Shown here in pieces: positions 9,195 through 17,362 of a DNA stretch of 64,000 bases (its first letter is position 1; each line of letters opens with the position of its first letter). This DNA is from SAR202 cluster bacterium bin127 (GTDB taxonomy: Bacteria; Chloroflexota; Dehalococcoidia; Lucifugimonadales; Lucifugimonadaceae). Below the pieces are notes generated by a model, which was given only the letters and a program-made list of their open reading frames with translations, was not told the origin of the DNA and did no database searches. The position numbers and the translations under genes were made by a program. The DNA lies in assembly GCA_002239045.1 (NCBI GenBank), contig MPNN01000003.1, positions 248,001 through 312,000 of the forward strand, read 5' to 3'.

Positions 9195-10232
9195 TCATCC
9201 ACCCGTAGCACCGCCTACTGGCGGGATACCTATCACATCTTGATGGCGTCTAGCGAACGCCTGTGTTATGCGATCGATGATGATGGCCAAGAATACGATC
9301 CCAAGTCCCGCCAAGAAGGCGTTACCGGCCTCGATTCGTCCCAAAGCTCGATTTACATCCTCACCCAATCCACCCGCACCAACTAACGATGCTATCACCA
9401 CCATCGCCAGCGCCATCAACGTCGTCTGATTCACACCAGCCATAATCGTGGGAATCGCCAAGGGAATCTTCACTCGCAGCAACAACTGCAGATTCGTCGC
9501 ACCGAACGATGTTGCCGCCTCAATCGTCTCCTCAGGCACCTGCCTGATACCGAGATTCGTGAGTCGGACCGCCGGTGGCACCGCATAAATCAGCGTCGCA
9601 ATTACCGCCGGCACATTCCCAAGACTGAAAAACGCAATCGCCGGAACCAAGTACACAAAACTGGGCATCGTCTGCATACCGTCCAGAACCGGACGCAATA
9701 TCGTGTCCAAACGGTCGCTCTGTGATGCCCACACCCCGATCGGCACCGCGATAAAGATCGACAACGTCACCGTCACAATGATCAGCGCCGCCGTCTCCAT
9801 GGCACTCGCCCACAGCCCGAATATCGCTATCGCCAGCAGTGACGCCACCGAAAACAGTCCAACTCGAATTCCCGCCATTCGCCATCCCAACACCCCGACA
9901 CCAATGATGAACGCCGGCCATGGAATCCAGACCATCACGTCTTCAAGCCAAACCAACGCCCTCAAAAGAGCGTCTCTTATGAAGTCGAATATGAAAGCCA
10001 GATTCACCTTCATCCAATCGATGACCTCGTCGATCCGCAACCCGATATCTCGTCCGTAATCCAACTCATCAGGGAACTCTCTCCCACCTTCCCATCCGAC
10101 AACCACGATCAACGCCGTTATCAACGCCGGGACCGCCGCCCAGCGTACCCAATGCGGAATCCAGCCGATCAAACCCCTGGAAGGACTTGCGCTCCGTCTG
10201 CCAACGATGTTTTCTGTTGCTTCGCGATTCAT
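9195..10232 (-). CDS. Glycine betaine-type ABC transporter permease (ProW family)
   Basis: Membrane subunit that forms the osmolyte channel. Of the 345 residues, the N-terminal third contains several hydrophobic helices before the BPD-type permease core (SIFIAVPIGVWASQSDRLD, then TMPSFVYLVPAIAFFSLG). The EAA loop, which contacts the ATPase, appears as PEETIEAATSFGATNLQLLLRV. ATG at 10232 is chosen because GGGAG precedes it; an in-frame TTG five codons upstream overlaps that ribosome site. The ATPase gene ends 19 bases upstream and the binding-protein gene follows. Confidence 0.93.
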   Translation of the reverse strand: MNREATENIVGRRSASPSRGLIGWIPHWVRWAAVPALITALIVVVGWEGGREFPDELDYGRDIGLRIDEVIDWMKVNLAFIFDFIRDALLRALVWLEDVMVWIPWPAFIIGVGVLGWRMAGIRVGLFSVASLLAIAIFGLWASAMETAALIIVTVTLSIFIAVPIGVWASQSDRLDTILRPVLDGMQTMPSFVYLVPAIAFFSLGNVPAVIATLIYAVPPAVRLTNLGIRQVPEETIEAATSFGATNLQLLLRVKIPLAIPTIMAGVNQTTLMALAMVVIASLVGAGGLGEDVNRALGRIEAGNAFLAGLGIVFLAIIIDRITQAFARRHQDVIGIPPVGGATGG

Positions 10233-10251
10233 CTCGATATCTCCCAAATAG

Positions 10252-11499
10252 CTATTGCGTCCCGTTTCCGTCGAATTCCGTCTTCGGGTCCATTACCTCT
10301 GCAAGCGTCTCCAGCTCGATCTCACCAATCAACACCCCCTTTGCATCCAATACCGGAACCGAGTGGTCCGCTCGCAGACCATACGGCACCAACTCGTCCA
10401 GCACCGTGTCGCTCGTCACAGCCTCATCGACCGTCAACGTCACATCACCAATCTGCGCGACACCACTCCGGACCGCCGAGCTTATCCGTTGCAAACGAGC
10501 GGTCCCGACGTATCGTTTCTCGCCATCCACTACCAGCGCGTAACCGAGGTCCTCTTCAATCAATTTCTCCAACACGTCCGAAGCCGAACTGTCGTTTGAA
10601 ACCACGTGAACCGCCTCACCCATCACCGCCGCTGCCGTCATCAACGAATACTGCCTCACATCCTTCGTAAAATCCCGAACAAACGCATTCTTCGGATGCA
10701 AAACAACATCCGTCGGCGTCCCCGACTGAATAATCGCACCGTCACGCATTATCGCAATCCGATCACCGATATTCGCCGCCTCCGAGAGATCATGCGTGAT
10801 GAAAATGATCGTCTTATGCATCGACGCCTGAGTCTGCACCAACTCCTCCTGCAAATCACGACGAATCACCGGATCCAACGCACTAAACGGCTCATCCATC
10901 AACATCACCGGCGCATCCATCGCAAACGCACGAGCAAGACCCACCCGCTGCTTCATACCCCCGCTCAACTCATCCGGCATGTTCCGCTCCCAACCACCTA
11001 AACCAACAGCCTCCAAAGCCTCAACCGCCCGCGCACGCCGCCTACGCCTACCGACTCCACCCAACTCCAAACCCCAAGACACATTATCCACCACACTACG
11101 ATGCGGCATCAACCCAAAATGCTGAAACACCATCGCCAACTTCGACCGTCTCATCTCCAACAACTCTTCGTCACTCATCGACCGCACCTCATCTTCGCCG
11201 ATCCATATCTCGCCACGATCTGCCTCAATCAAACGATTGATACAGCGAATCAAAGTCGACTTGCCACAACCCGACAACCCCATCACCACGAATATCTCCC
11301 CTCGCGCAGCATCGAACGAAACATCCGAAAGCGCCAACACTGATCCCGTAGCCTCCTGAATCTCATCCTTGCTCGCCCCGCCCTTCGCCATCTCGATCCC
11401 CGCGTCAACATCACCCCCGAAGACCTTGTAGACGCCCCGCACCGATACGGCGACATCAGACCCCTGCTCCGTTTCGCGGGTTTCCTGCCCTAAAGTCAA
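10252..11499 (-). CDS. Glycine betaine-type ABC transporter ATPase (ProV family)
   Basis: Powers the importer. The 415 residues carry Walker A (GLSGCGKST), a Q-loop (VFQHFGLMPH), signature LSGGMKQRVGLARA, Walker B (VMLMDEPFSALD) and the H-loop (ITHDLSEA), then two C-terminal CBS domains that in OpuA-type systems sense ionic strength. TTG at 11499 is preferred. A longer frame to 11781 exists, but its extra 94 codons run through intergenic palindromic repeats and are not protein-like. The permease and binding protein follow closely. Osmotic control through the CBS pair is inferred. Confidence 0.92.
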   Translation of the reverse strand: MTLGQETRETEQGSDVAVSVRGVYKVFGGDVDAGIEMAKGGASKDEIQEATGSVLALSDVSFDAARGEIFVVMGLSGCGKSTLIRCINRLIEADRGEIWIGEDEVRSMSDEELLEMRRSKLAMVFQHFGLMPHRSVVDNVSWGLELGGVGRRRRRARAVEALEAVGLGGWERNMPDELSGGMKQRVGLARAFAMDAPVMLMDEPFSALDPVIRRDLQEELVQTQASMHKTIIFITHDLSEAANIGDRIAIMRDGAIIQSGTPTDVVLHPKNAFVRDFTKDVRQYSLMTAAAVMGEAVHVVSNDSSASDVLEKLIEEDLGYALVVDGEKRYVGTARLQRISSAVRSGVAQIGDVTLTVDEAVTSDTVLDELVPYGLRADHSVPVLDAKGVLIGEIELETLAEVMDPKTEFDGNGTQ

Positions 11500-12133
11500 A
11501 ACTGCACCCCGATCTCCTGTTTTGTCGCCGCCGACGCCAGCAACAGACTCTACCGAGCCACTCAAATAACCATAACGGAAGTCCGATTCCCCCCACCTAC
11601 CGCCATTCCCGCCACCTACCGTTATTCCCGCGCACGCGGGAAACCAGGGAACACAAACCCCGCCACTTCCCCCTTCGCAAAGCGAAGGGGACGCGCAGCG
11701 AAGCGAAGCAGGGGGATGCCCGGGGCGGTGAAGCACACCCAAATCATCCCACCCTCGCCATTCCCGCACTTTATCGGTCACATTTGTGCATTGGCCGCGC
11801 CAATCCCGCGTTTAATATTTCATATCCATATAAGTTCCCGTCATACTCGACGTGTCACCGTCATACCCGCGCACGCGGGTATCCAGTGCATTGAATGTGT
11901 TAAATTGACTAACCGTCAATCAAGCGTCGAAACAACGCACGGCACAACATGCCCGCGACGCGTTGACCGCTACATGTTAAGCGCTTCCTGGATGCAACCG
12001 GCACCTTGAATCCCAAGCGGTTGTCGGCGGCGGTTTCTCCGATCAGAACGACAGACCCGATTGACAGGGCAACGCAGGTCGCGTACCATGAATCCGTCGC
12101 TCACGAGCCTTATTTGCGGGTTTAATTTTCCTG
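11500..12133. repeat. Repeat-rich intergenic region upstream of proV-like gene
   Basis: No gene is supported here. It holds palindromes of the GCGCACGCG family at about 11619-11648 and 11860-11886, and a GCGAAGGGGACGCG-type repeat at about 11667-11726 with nested GAAGC units. From 11900 to 12133 no repeat or promoter could be assigned with confidence. Confidence 0.65.
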
Positions 12134-13879
12134 ATGACCACAAAAGCCGGTCACGCAACCAGCAGGCGATTCGCTACCGCCGATCACGCGAAGTCCGAAG
12201 GGATCACTTATACTCCTCGACGACTTGCTGAATTCGTAGCGTCAAAGATCGCCGATGAATGGCGTTCAGTTCCGATAGGCCGAGCAGCCCGGATACTCGA
12301 TCCTGCCGCTGGCGATGGCGAACTTCTCATCGCGTTAGCGCGAGAGATCAGCAACAGACATCCAAAACTCCCGATTGAGATTTTTGGTTTCGAAACTGAT
12401 ACCGATGCGCTCCGTATCGCCGATGTTAGGCTGTCTGAACAATTCCCGGCAACACCAAGATTTCTGAAATCTGATGACTTTCTCAATACTGGCCTCGGAA
12501 CTTTTGGCGATGATCGCCAAATCGCACTGTTCACCGGCCAAACCTCGGCAAGCTACGACTTGATAATCGCTAATCCACCTTACGTCCGGACTCAGATCTT
12601 GGGCGCCGAAAAAGCCCAATTTCTTGGTAAGCGATTCGGATTGTCAGGTCGGGTGGACCTCTACCACGCATTCATGCTAGCGATCTCTCGCGTTTTGAAT
12701 CAAACTGGCGTATCCGGGATGATTGTCTCCAACCGGTTTATGACAACTCGTTCCGGCATGGCGGTTCGAAAAGCTCTGACCCATCAGATGAAGCTACTAT
12801 CAATTTGGGATTTCGGCGATACGAGACTCTTTGATGCAGCCGTTTTACCTGCCGTTGTCATCGCCGGTGGAATTGAATCTAAACCCACAAACGAATTGCC
12901 TTCGTTCGTTTCGATCTATGAGACGGTGTTGAATCACAAAACATCCGTACCTCATCCAGTTGACGCCATGTCTCACCAAGGTATCGTGCAAATCAACGAT
13001 GGACGCAAATTCTCCGTTTCACATGGCTATCTTCCTCCTCCTTCAAAACCCGGCGACATTTGGAGAATGGCAAACAATGCTTCCGAAACATGGTTGGCAA
13101 CCGTCGTAAAACACTCTTGGGGAACTTTCAAAGATATTGGCAAGGTTCGTGTCGGCGTAAAAACTTGCGCTGACAAAATATTCGTGCGTTCCGATTGGGA
13201 TGATATGCCAGCCCCGCCAGAACTACTCAGGCAATTGACTACCCACCACTCTGCCCGTTCTTACAAACCCGTCGAGATTTTACCAAAAAAGTCCATTCTA
13301 TATCCACATGAATCGGTATCAGAAGTTCGCAAACCGGTTGACATTTCATCGTTTCCTAATAGCAGAACATATCTAGAATCACATCGAGAGGTCTTAGAAG
13401 GTCGGACCTACTTGACGAATTCAGGTAGAAAATGGTTTGAAATCTGGGTACCTCATGACCCGTTACATTGGGAGAAACCAAAATTGATCTTCCGTGACAT
13501 CGCCCAGGATCCCACTTTTTGGATTGATTTAAATGGAACAGTAGTCCACGGTGATTGCTACTGGCTCATAGCAGACCGCGAGTCACAAACTGATCTATTA
13601 TGGTTGGCTGCGGCTGTAGGGAATTCAAGTTTCATTAACAAATTTTACGACTTCAAATTCCAAAACCGATTATATGCCGGGCGGAGACGATTTATGACTC
13701 AGTACGTCGAACAATTTCCCTTACCTGATCCCCTCGATGACTTAGGCATTGAAATCATAGCTACAGCCAAGCAAATATATAACCGAACTGATAAAGGCGA
13801 AGTTGAGACGTTAAAGAAGTCATTGAATGGGATGGTTTGGTGTGCTTTCGGATTCGGTGCCGAAGAAATCAACCGGTAA
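12134..13879 (+). CDS. N6-adenine DNA methyltransferase of a type II restriction-modification system
   Basis: Protects host DNA by methylating adenine at the site cut by the neighbouring endonuclease. The 581 residues show a gamma-class amino-methylase core: AdoMet site ILDPAAGDGELL near residue 60, catalytic IIANPPYVR near residue 145, and a helical and target-recognition C-terminal half, as in the Eco57I/TaqI-like groups. Base composition is visibly AT-richer than the flanking core genes, suggesting horizontal gain. The last 60 bases overlap the 3' end of the opposing endonuclease gene. Recognition sequence unknown. Confidence 0.9.
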   Translation: MTTKAGHATSRRFATADHAKSEGITYTPRRLAEFVASKIADEWRSVPIGRAARILDPAAGDGELLIALAREISNRHPKLPIEIFGFETDTDALRIADVRLSEQFPATPRFLKSDDFLNTGLGTFGDDRQIALFTGQTSASYDLIIANPPYVRTQILGAEKAQFLGKRFGLSGRVDLYHAFMLAISRVLNQTGVSGMIVSNRFMTTRSGMAVRKALTHQMKLLSIWDFGDTRLFDAAVLPAVVIAGGIESKPTNELPSFVSIYETVLNHKTSVPHPVDAMSHQGIVQINDGRKFSVSHGYLPPPSKPGDIWRMANNASETWLATVVKHSWGTFKDIGKVRVGVKTCADKIFVRSDWDDMPAPPELLRQLTTHHSARSYKPVEILPKKSILYPHESVSEVRKPVDISSFPNSRTYLESHREVLEGRTYLTNSGRKWFEIWVPHDPLHWEKPKLIFRDIAQDPTFWIDLNGTVVHGDCYWLIADRESQTDLLWLAAAVGNSSFINKFYDFKFQNRLYAGRRRFMTQYVEQFPLPDPLDDLGIEIIATAKQIYNRTDKGEVETLKKSLNGMVWCAFGFGAEEINR

Positions 13880-14908
13880 CGGGATTTGTAATTTTTTGTT
13901 TATCACTTTCCCTTGAAATTGCGGAAAAAGATTGTAAAATCTCTCACCATTTGTGACGAAAAGTTGCGTGATCAATACTCGTGAACCATCAGTCTCCCCG
14001 TAAGCGACAACATATCGAACGTCACAATGTCTGACGCGATTGCCATTCAAGCGAGGCATATCTAAAACATCAGTCGAATTGGGCATAATTAAGCCTAAAT
14101 CGATAGTTAATGCGGTTTGCAGTTTCACTTCCAACAATTGGTGCCGGACATCAGGAAAACGTCCGTCGTCATGATAGGTCTGATAACCCAAGAGTTCGCA
14201 AACTCGTTTGTGCAATTCGGCCGCTCGATTGCGATCTTGACCTGGACCGGGGTCTACGAGTGAAGAACCGATCAATGGTACCAGTCGTTCATATAGGATG
14301 CCGATCGGTAGAAGTTGCTCGGCCTCGGGATTCGCCGATGGGTTGGATGAAAAAGCCTCTTGTCGCGTGCCCATTGTGACTGATTGGATCGGTAAAGAAT
14401 CTCGTCGGGCATTTGTCTCCTTGGTTCGATCGCCCATCACCAGACGCGCTTGGTATTTTTGCGTCAACGTCCCAGTTTTGTCCAACGTGGCTAACAATTC
14501 ACCCGTTACCACTTTGACAGTCGTGATAATTTCTTCAGCTCCTACCCGTACGATCACAAAACGTCTGTCAAGCGCAATTTCCTCATTCCAAATCTGCAGG
14601 TTGTTTGATTTCTGTACGTATATGTCGAATCGTTGGCCAGGAAATCTCGGTTTGGTTCTCTTGAAACTGCGTGGTACCGGATAACCCAAAATTCTGCAGA
14701 TTTCTTCTTTCACGATTTTGGAACGTGTTCTTTGTGCTAAGCCGGCCAATGACATACCGACTAGGGTGTGCTTCAATAAAGTTTCTAGAACAGCCGTAGG
14801 CATCCACAATTCTTCATCACCGGCATCAATATGGTCGTAAATCGTAAGTTCGCTTTCGCGAATTGCGGTTACAATACTCGTGCCGAGTTGGTGTTCAGAA
14901 GTCGTCAT
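13820..14908 (-). CDS. Probable type II restriction endonuclease (PD-(D/E)xK type)
   Basis: Assigned from context plus motif. It sits between a controller-type regulator and an opposing methylase, and contains FPDVRHQLLEVKLQ, in which Asp and the later Glu-x-Lys match a PD-(D/E)xK nuclease centre. An N-terminal region of about 100 residues with a basic patch (RSFKRTKPRFPGQ) could bind DNA. ATG at 14908 is chosen since it overlaps the end of the regulator gene by 14 bases, giving translational coupling; the frame could extend 11 codons upstream. Specificity cannot be named. AT-rich like its partner. Confidence 0.72.
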   Translation of the reverse strand: MTTSEHQLGTSIVTAIRESELTIYDHIDAGDEELWMPTAVLETLLKHTLVGMSLAGLAQRTRSKIVKEEICRILGYPVPRSFKRTKPRFPGQRFDIYVQKSNNLQIWNEEIALDRRFVIVRVGAEEIITTVKVVTGELLATLDKTGTLTQKYQARLVMGDRTKETNARRDSLPIQSVTMGTRQEAFSSNPSANPEAEQLLPIGILYERLVPLIGSSLVDPGPGQDRNRAAELHKRVCELLGYQTYHDDGRFPDVRHQLLEVKLQTALTIDLGLIMPNSTDVLDMPRLNGNRVRHCDVRYVVAYGETDGSRVLITQLFVTNGERFYNLFPQFQGKVINKKLQIPLPVDFFGTESESTPNHPIQ

Positions 14909-15152
14909 CAAGATTGTCCTCGTTGAGCAATTGAACGACATTAACTTCGAGTGCCCGAGCTAGGGCTTCCAAGGTACTCAAGGTCACATTTCGTTCTCTT
15001 CTTTCGACCGCGCCGATATACGTACGGTGCAGCCCGGATTTCTCAGCCAGCTGTTCTTGGGACAGCGACATCGATGTCCGGAGATCAACGACGTTATTCG
15101 CCAAGACTTTTTTGATCCTGTTGCTCGGTCTCCGCAACCGTTTGCTTCCCAT
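14895..15152 (-). CDS. Xre-family controller protein of the restriction-modification system
   Basis: An 85-residue helix-turn-helix regulator (MSLSQEQLAEKSGLHRTYIG, then ERRERNVTLSTLEALARAL). Size, fold and position directly ahead of, and overlapping, the endonuclease gene match C-proteins, which delay endonuclease expression until DNA is methylated (family knowledge). ATG at 15152 is favoured over an in-frame TTG at 15167. Autoregulation through a C-box upstream of 15152 is expected, but no clear operator was identified. Confidence 0.85.
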   Translation of the reverse strand: MGSKRLRRPSNRIKKVLANNVVDLRTSMSLSQEQLAEKSGLHRTYIGAVERRERNVTLSTLEALARALEVNVVQLLNEDNLDDDF

Positions 15153-15360
15153 TTGATCTAGACCCAACCTTCAGTTAAAGAGTCGCATTGTGATGACTAT
15201 GCGTCTACAGACAATAAGTAGCATTGGGCACCCCAGCCACTTCGAGGAAATACCCGCGGATCTTCGGCGAGGCATGTGTGGGAAATTTGAATCTCCGCTC
15301 GAAGGAGTGATGGCACGTCAGGGGGCGTCATGCCCTTACGAGGTCGACAGCCGACACGCC

Positions 15361-15644
15361 ATCCGCGTAAACGACCACATCAGCAACATTCCTCCCGATG
15401 CCCATCGCTACATCGTCAATGGCCACACACCCTTAGAGTGGATCATCGACCGCTACCACATCAAAACCGACAAACCCAGCGGCATCGTCCACGCCCCAAC
15501 AAATGGTTCGAAGAAACCTGCGACAACATCGTCTCCATGATCAAACGCATCACCCACACCTCCATCCAAACCGCCAAAATCATCGACACCCTCCCAACCC
15601 CCTTCACCGACGGCTGGAAACCCATCAAACCAACAAACACCTAA
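15361..15644 (+). pseudogene. Remnant of a type ISP/helicase restriction enzyme C-terminus
   Basis: Two adjacent frames give one continuous homologous segment: first VNDHISNIPPDAHRYIVNGH and LEWIIDRYHIKTDKPSGIV, then after a one-base shift near 15500 NKWFEETCDNIVSMIKRITH and IQTAKIIDTLP. This pattern (YVVNG, EW, DRY, TDK-SGI, NDPN, then S-x2-T-x-KI) is the conserved C-terminal tail of large helicase-methylase restriction proteins. The remaining 1000 or more residues are missing. It appears to be debris of an earlier restriction system. Confidence 0.7.
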
Positions 15645-15688
15645 ACCTTACCCAACTCCCCAAATAACGCAGCACCCCGTCCTTTAAA

Positions 15689-15714
15689 ATGGGAATTATA
15701 ACCCTGTGACTCCA
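15689..15714 (+). repeat. Left inverted repeat of the SDH protease cassette
   Basis: TTATAACCCTGTGACTCCA at 15696-15714 is the exact reverse complement of 17221-17239. Extending outward, about 24 of 26 positions match. The pair encloses the SDH protease gene and its small partner ORFs. Confidence 0.75.
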
Positions 15715-15754
15715 AACTCCAACTATTCATCGCTGGCAATCAACGCAGATTCGA

Positions 15755-15760
15755 TATAAT
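15755..15760 (+). promoter_or_regulatory. Candidate -10 box for SDH protease
   Basis: A perfect TATAAT ends eight bases before the TTG start at 15769, which would place the transcript start at or next to the start codon and make the mRNA leaderless. No convincing -35 box is seen. Confidence 0.45.
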
Positions 15761-15768
15761 TCACGCTA

Positions 15769-16800
15769 TTGATTCACCAGCAAAGTAGGAATTACAGGCA
15801 AGCGCATAACAGGCGGCTCCGAGTATTTGAAACCGAGCGACAGACAAAAGTCGTTTCGTTCATCACCGGTGATCGCCAGGGTAAGGAAACTAGAATCGCT
15901 GCCGACTGCGTTGACCCGTTCACCGATCTCCTCGATCAGATTGGCCCGACCGAACGTATATCGCTGATTTTGCACACAAACGGCGGCGACACTCTCACCG
16001 CATGGCGTTTAACAAACTTAGTCCGCATGTTCTGCGACGAATTCGAAGTTCTGATTCCGTTCAAGGCTCACAGCGCGGGGACATTGATTTCCTTAGGTGC
16101 AGATCGGATCATCATGACTAAACAGGCTACCTTGGGCGCTATCGACCCTAACGTCACCGGAGATTTGAGTCCGCAAATTACGTTTGGCGAGCAACAGAGA
16201 ATGGTTTCAGTCAGCGTAGAGCATGTACGTGGTTTCATTGAGATGGTGAAAGAACAGCGTCCAGACAACAATGAGGCGGCGGGACAGGAAGCTGTCTTGG
16301 AACTTTCCAAGCATATTCATCCCCTAATTTTGGGTCAGGCGCATAAAGCGATATCGCAGATCCGTTTCTTGGCCCAGAAGTTGCTACCACATCAGGTTGA
16401 TGACGCAAACAAGATCGAATCGATCATCGACTTCCTGTGCGCCGACTCCGGAAGCCATGACTACACCATCAATCGAAGAGAAGCACTGGAACTTGGCCTT
16501 AACGTCGAAACCCCAGACAGCAGTTTGTACGGGTTGCTGCGTCAAATCCATCTTAATTACAGAGATGAACTGAAGTTGCTCGAACCGTACGGCCCTCAGT
16601 CAATGCTAGCCACTGCCGGACAACCAGGGTCAAGAAACTACGAGGTACCACGAGCATACGTCGAATGTTCATCTGACAAGGGATACAAGTTCGTTTCTGA
16701 AGGGATTATCACTCGAACCGAGCAGACTGACAGTTCCGGCCATACTGTAGTTGATATAAATGACCAACAGGTCTACGAAGGATGGAGAAAACAGAGATGA
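15769..16800 (+). CDS. SDH-family (SppA/ClpP-fold) serine protease
   Basis: A 343-residue cytoplasmic-looking protein of the serine dehydrogenase proteinase group. ISLILHTNGGDTLTAWRLTN supplies the oxyanion-type glycine loop, and FKAHSAGTLISLGAD the nucleophile serine flanked by His and Gly; ATLGAIDPN is also typical. No signal peptide or membrane segment precedes the domain. The start is TTG, with no ribosome site but a TATAAT just ahead. The stop overlaps the ATG of a small ORF (ATGA), so the two are coupled. The unit lies between perfect 19-bp inverted repeats within the accessory region. Substrate unknown. Confidence 0.82.
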   Translation: MIHQQSRNYRQAHNRRLRVFETERQTKVVSFITGDRQGKETRIAADCVDPFTDLLDQIGPTERISLILHTNGGDTLTAWRLTNLVRMFCDEFEVLIPFKAHSAGTLISLGADRIIMTKQATLGAIDPNVTGDLSPQITFGEQQRMVSVSVEHVRGFIEMVKEQRPDNNEAAGQEAVLELSKHIHPLILGQAHKAISQIRFLAQKLLPHQVDDANKIESIIDFLCADSGSHDYTINRREALELGLNVETPDSSLYGLLRQIHLNYRDELKLLEPYGPQSMLATAGQPGSRNYEVPRAYVECSSDKGYKFVSEGIITRTEQTDSSGHTVVDINDQQVYEGWRKQR

Positions 16801-16997
16801 ACCCTTCTATCGAGAGTGCGGGTTACCAAGTCAAGGTCGAGGAAACAACAGGAACATCGTCGCGGTTGCAGTCCTCTGGGATTGGGTTCAGTATTGCCAG
16901 ATTCACTCTGAATCCGCAGTTGAGCGTGAGATTGCCCATTGAATACGTTCTGGCTGCCGAGTCCGATACTCCAGAACCCCATGCCGAAGCGACGTGA
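16797..16997 (+). CDS. Small protein coupled to the SDH protease, possibly interrupted by TGA
   Basis: A 66-residue unrecognised protein whose ATG overlaps the protease stop codon. It contains alternating hydrophobic stretches (ARFTLNPQLSVRLPIEYVL) compatible with a beta-rich fold. The in-frame reading continues past the TGA at 16995 straight into another protein-like stretch ending at 17198. The product may therefore be a full-length protein of about 133 residues cut by a nonsense change, or read through. No function can be named; linkage suggests a partner or regulator of the protease. Confidence 0.5.
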   Translation: MNPSIESAGYQVKVEETTGTSSRLQSSGIGFSIARFTLNPQLSVRLPIEYVLAAESDTPEPHAEAT

Positions 16998-17018
16998 AGG
17001 CTCAGTTTCAAAGGCGGA

Positions 17019-17198
17019 ATGCTTCTTCCCCGCTGGTCGGACAACACTCGCGCCAACGGACGAATGGCCGGTCGACTGGAAGTTGCACTGACTCCTGACC
17101 AAACCCTGAAGTTGATCGAAGTGCTTCAAGGCGCGCTGGACGATCTGGGGATCGGTCGTCAGATTGATGATGAGTTTCGCGAGCAGTCATCATCCTAG
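17019..17198 (+). CDS. Short ORF in frame with the preceding one
   Basis: A 59-residue ORF starting ATG at 17019, with a weak purine stretch (AAAGGCGG) ahead. Residues such as NGRMAGRLEVALTPDQTLKL and IEVLQGALDDLG look like real protein. It shares the frame of the ORF ending at 16997 and is separated from it only by TGA plus seven sense codons. It is either the C-terminal half of a broken gene or a separate coupled gene. Confidence 0.45.
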   Translation: MLLPRWSDNTRANGRMAGRLEVALTPDQTLKLIEVLQGALDDLGIGRQIDDEFREQSSS

Positions 17199-17220
17199 CA
17201 ACTGATCAAATACGACTCTC

Positions 17221-17246
17221 TGGAGTCACAGGGTTATAAGTCCCTT
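17221..17246 (-). repeat. Right inverted repeat of the SDH protease cassette
   Basis: TGGAGTCACAGGGTTATAA at 17221-17239 is the exact inverted copy of 15696-15714, and the match continues imperfectly to 17246. The ATCCTAGTTCAAA motif of the dispersed composite element follows at 17259-17272. Confidence 0.75.
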
Positions 17247-17362
17247 CATAATCCTTCCCATCCTAGTTCAAAACCCACAACAACCATCCCCTCTCCCGGG
17301 AGCATTCCCCTCCCCCTCATCCGTGGGAGAATCCAAGAGGCGGATGCAGTGAGGACACCAAA

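Noticed and set aside
11500-11781. N-terminal extension of 94 codons on the ABC ATPase frame
   Set aside because: The extra codons translate intergenic palindromic repeats and have no resemblance to ATPase N-termini; TTG at 11499 gives a normal ProV-like start.
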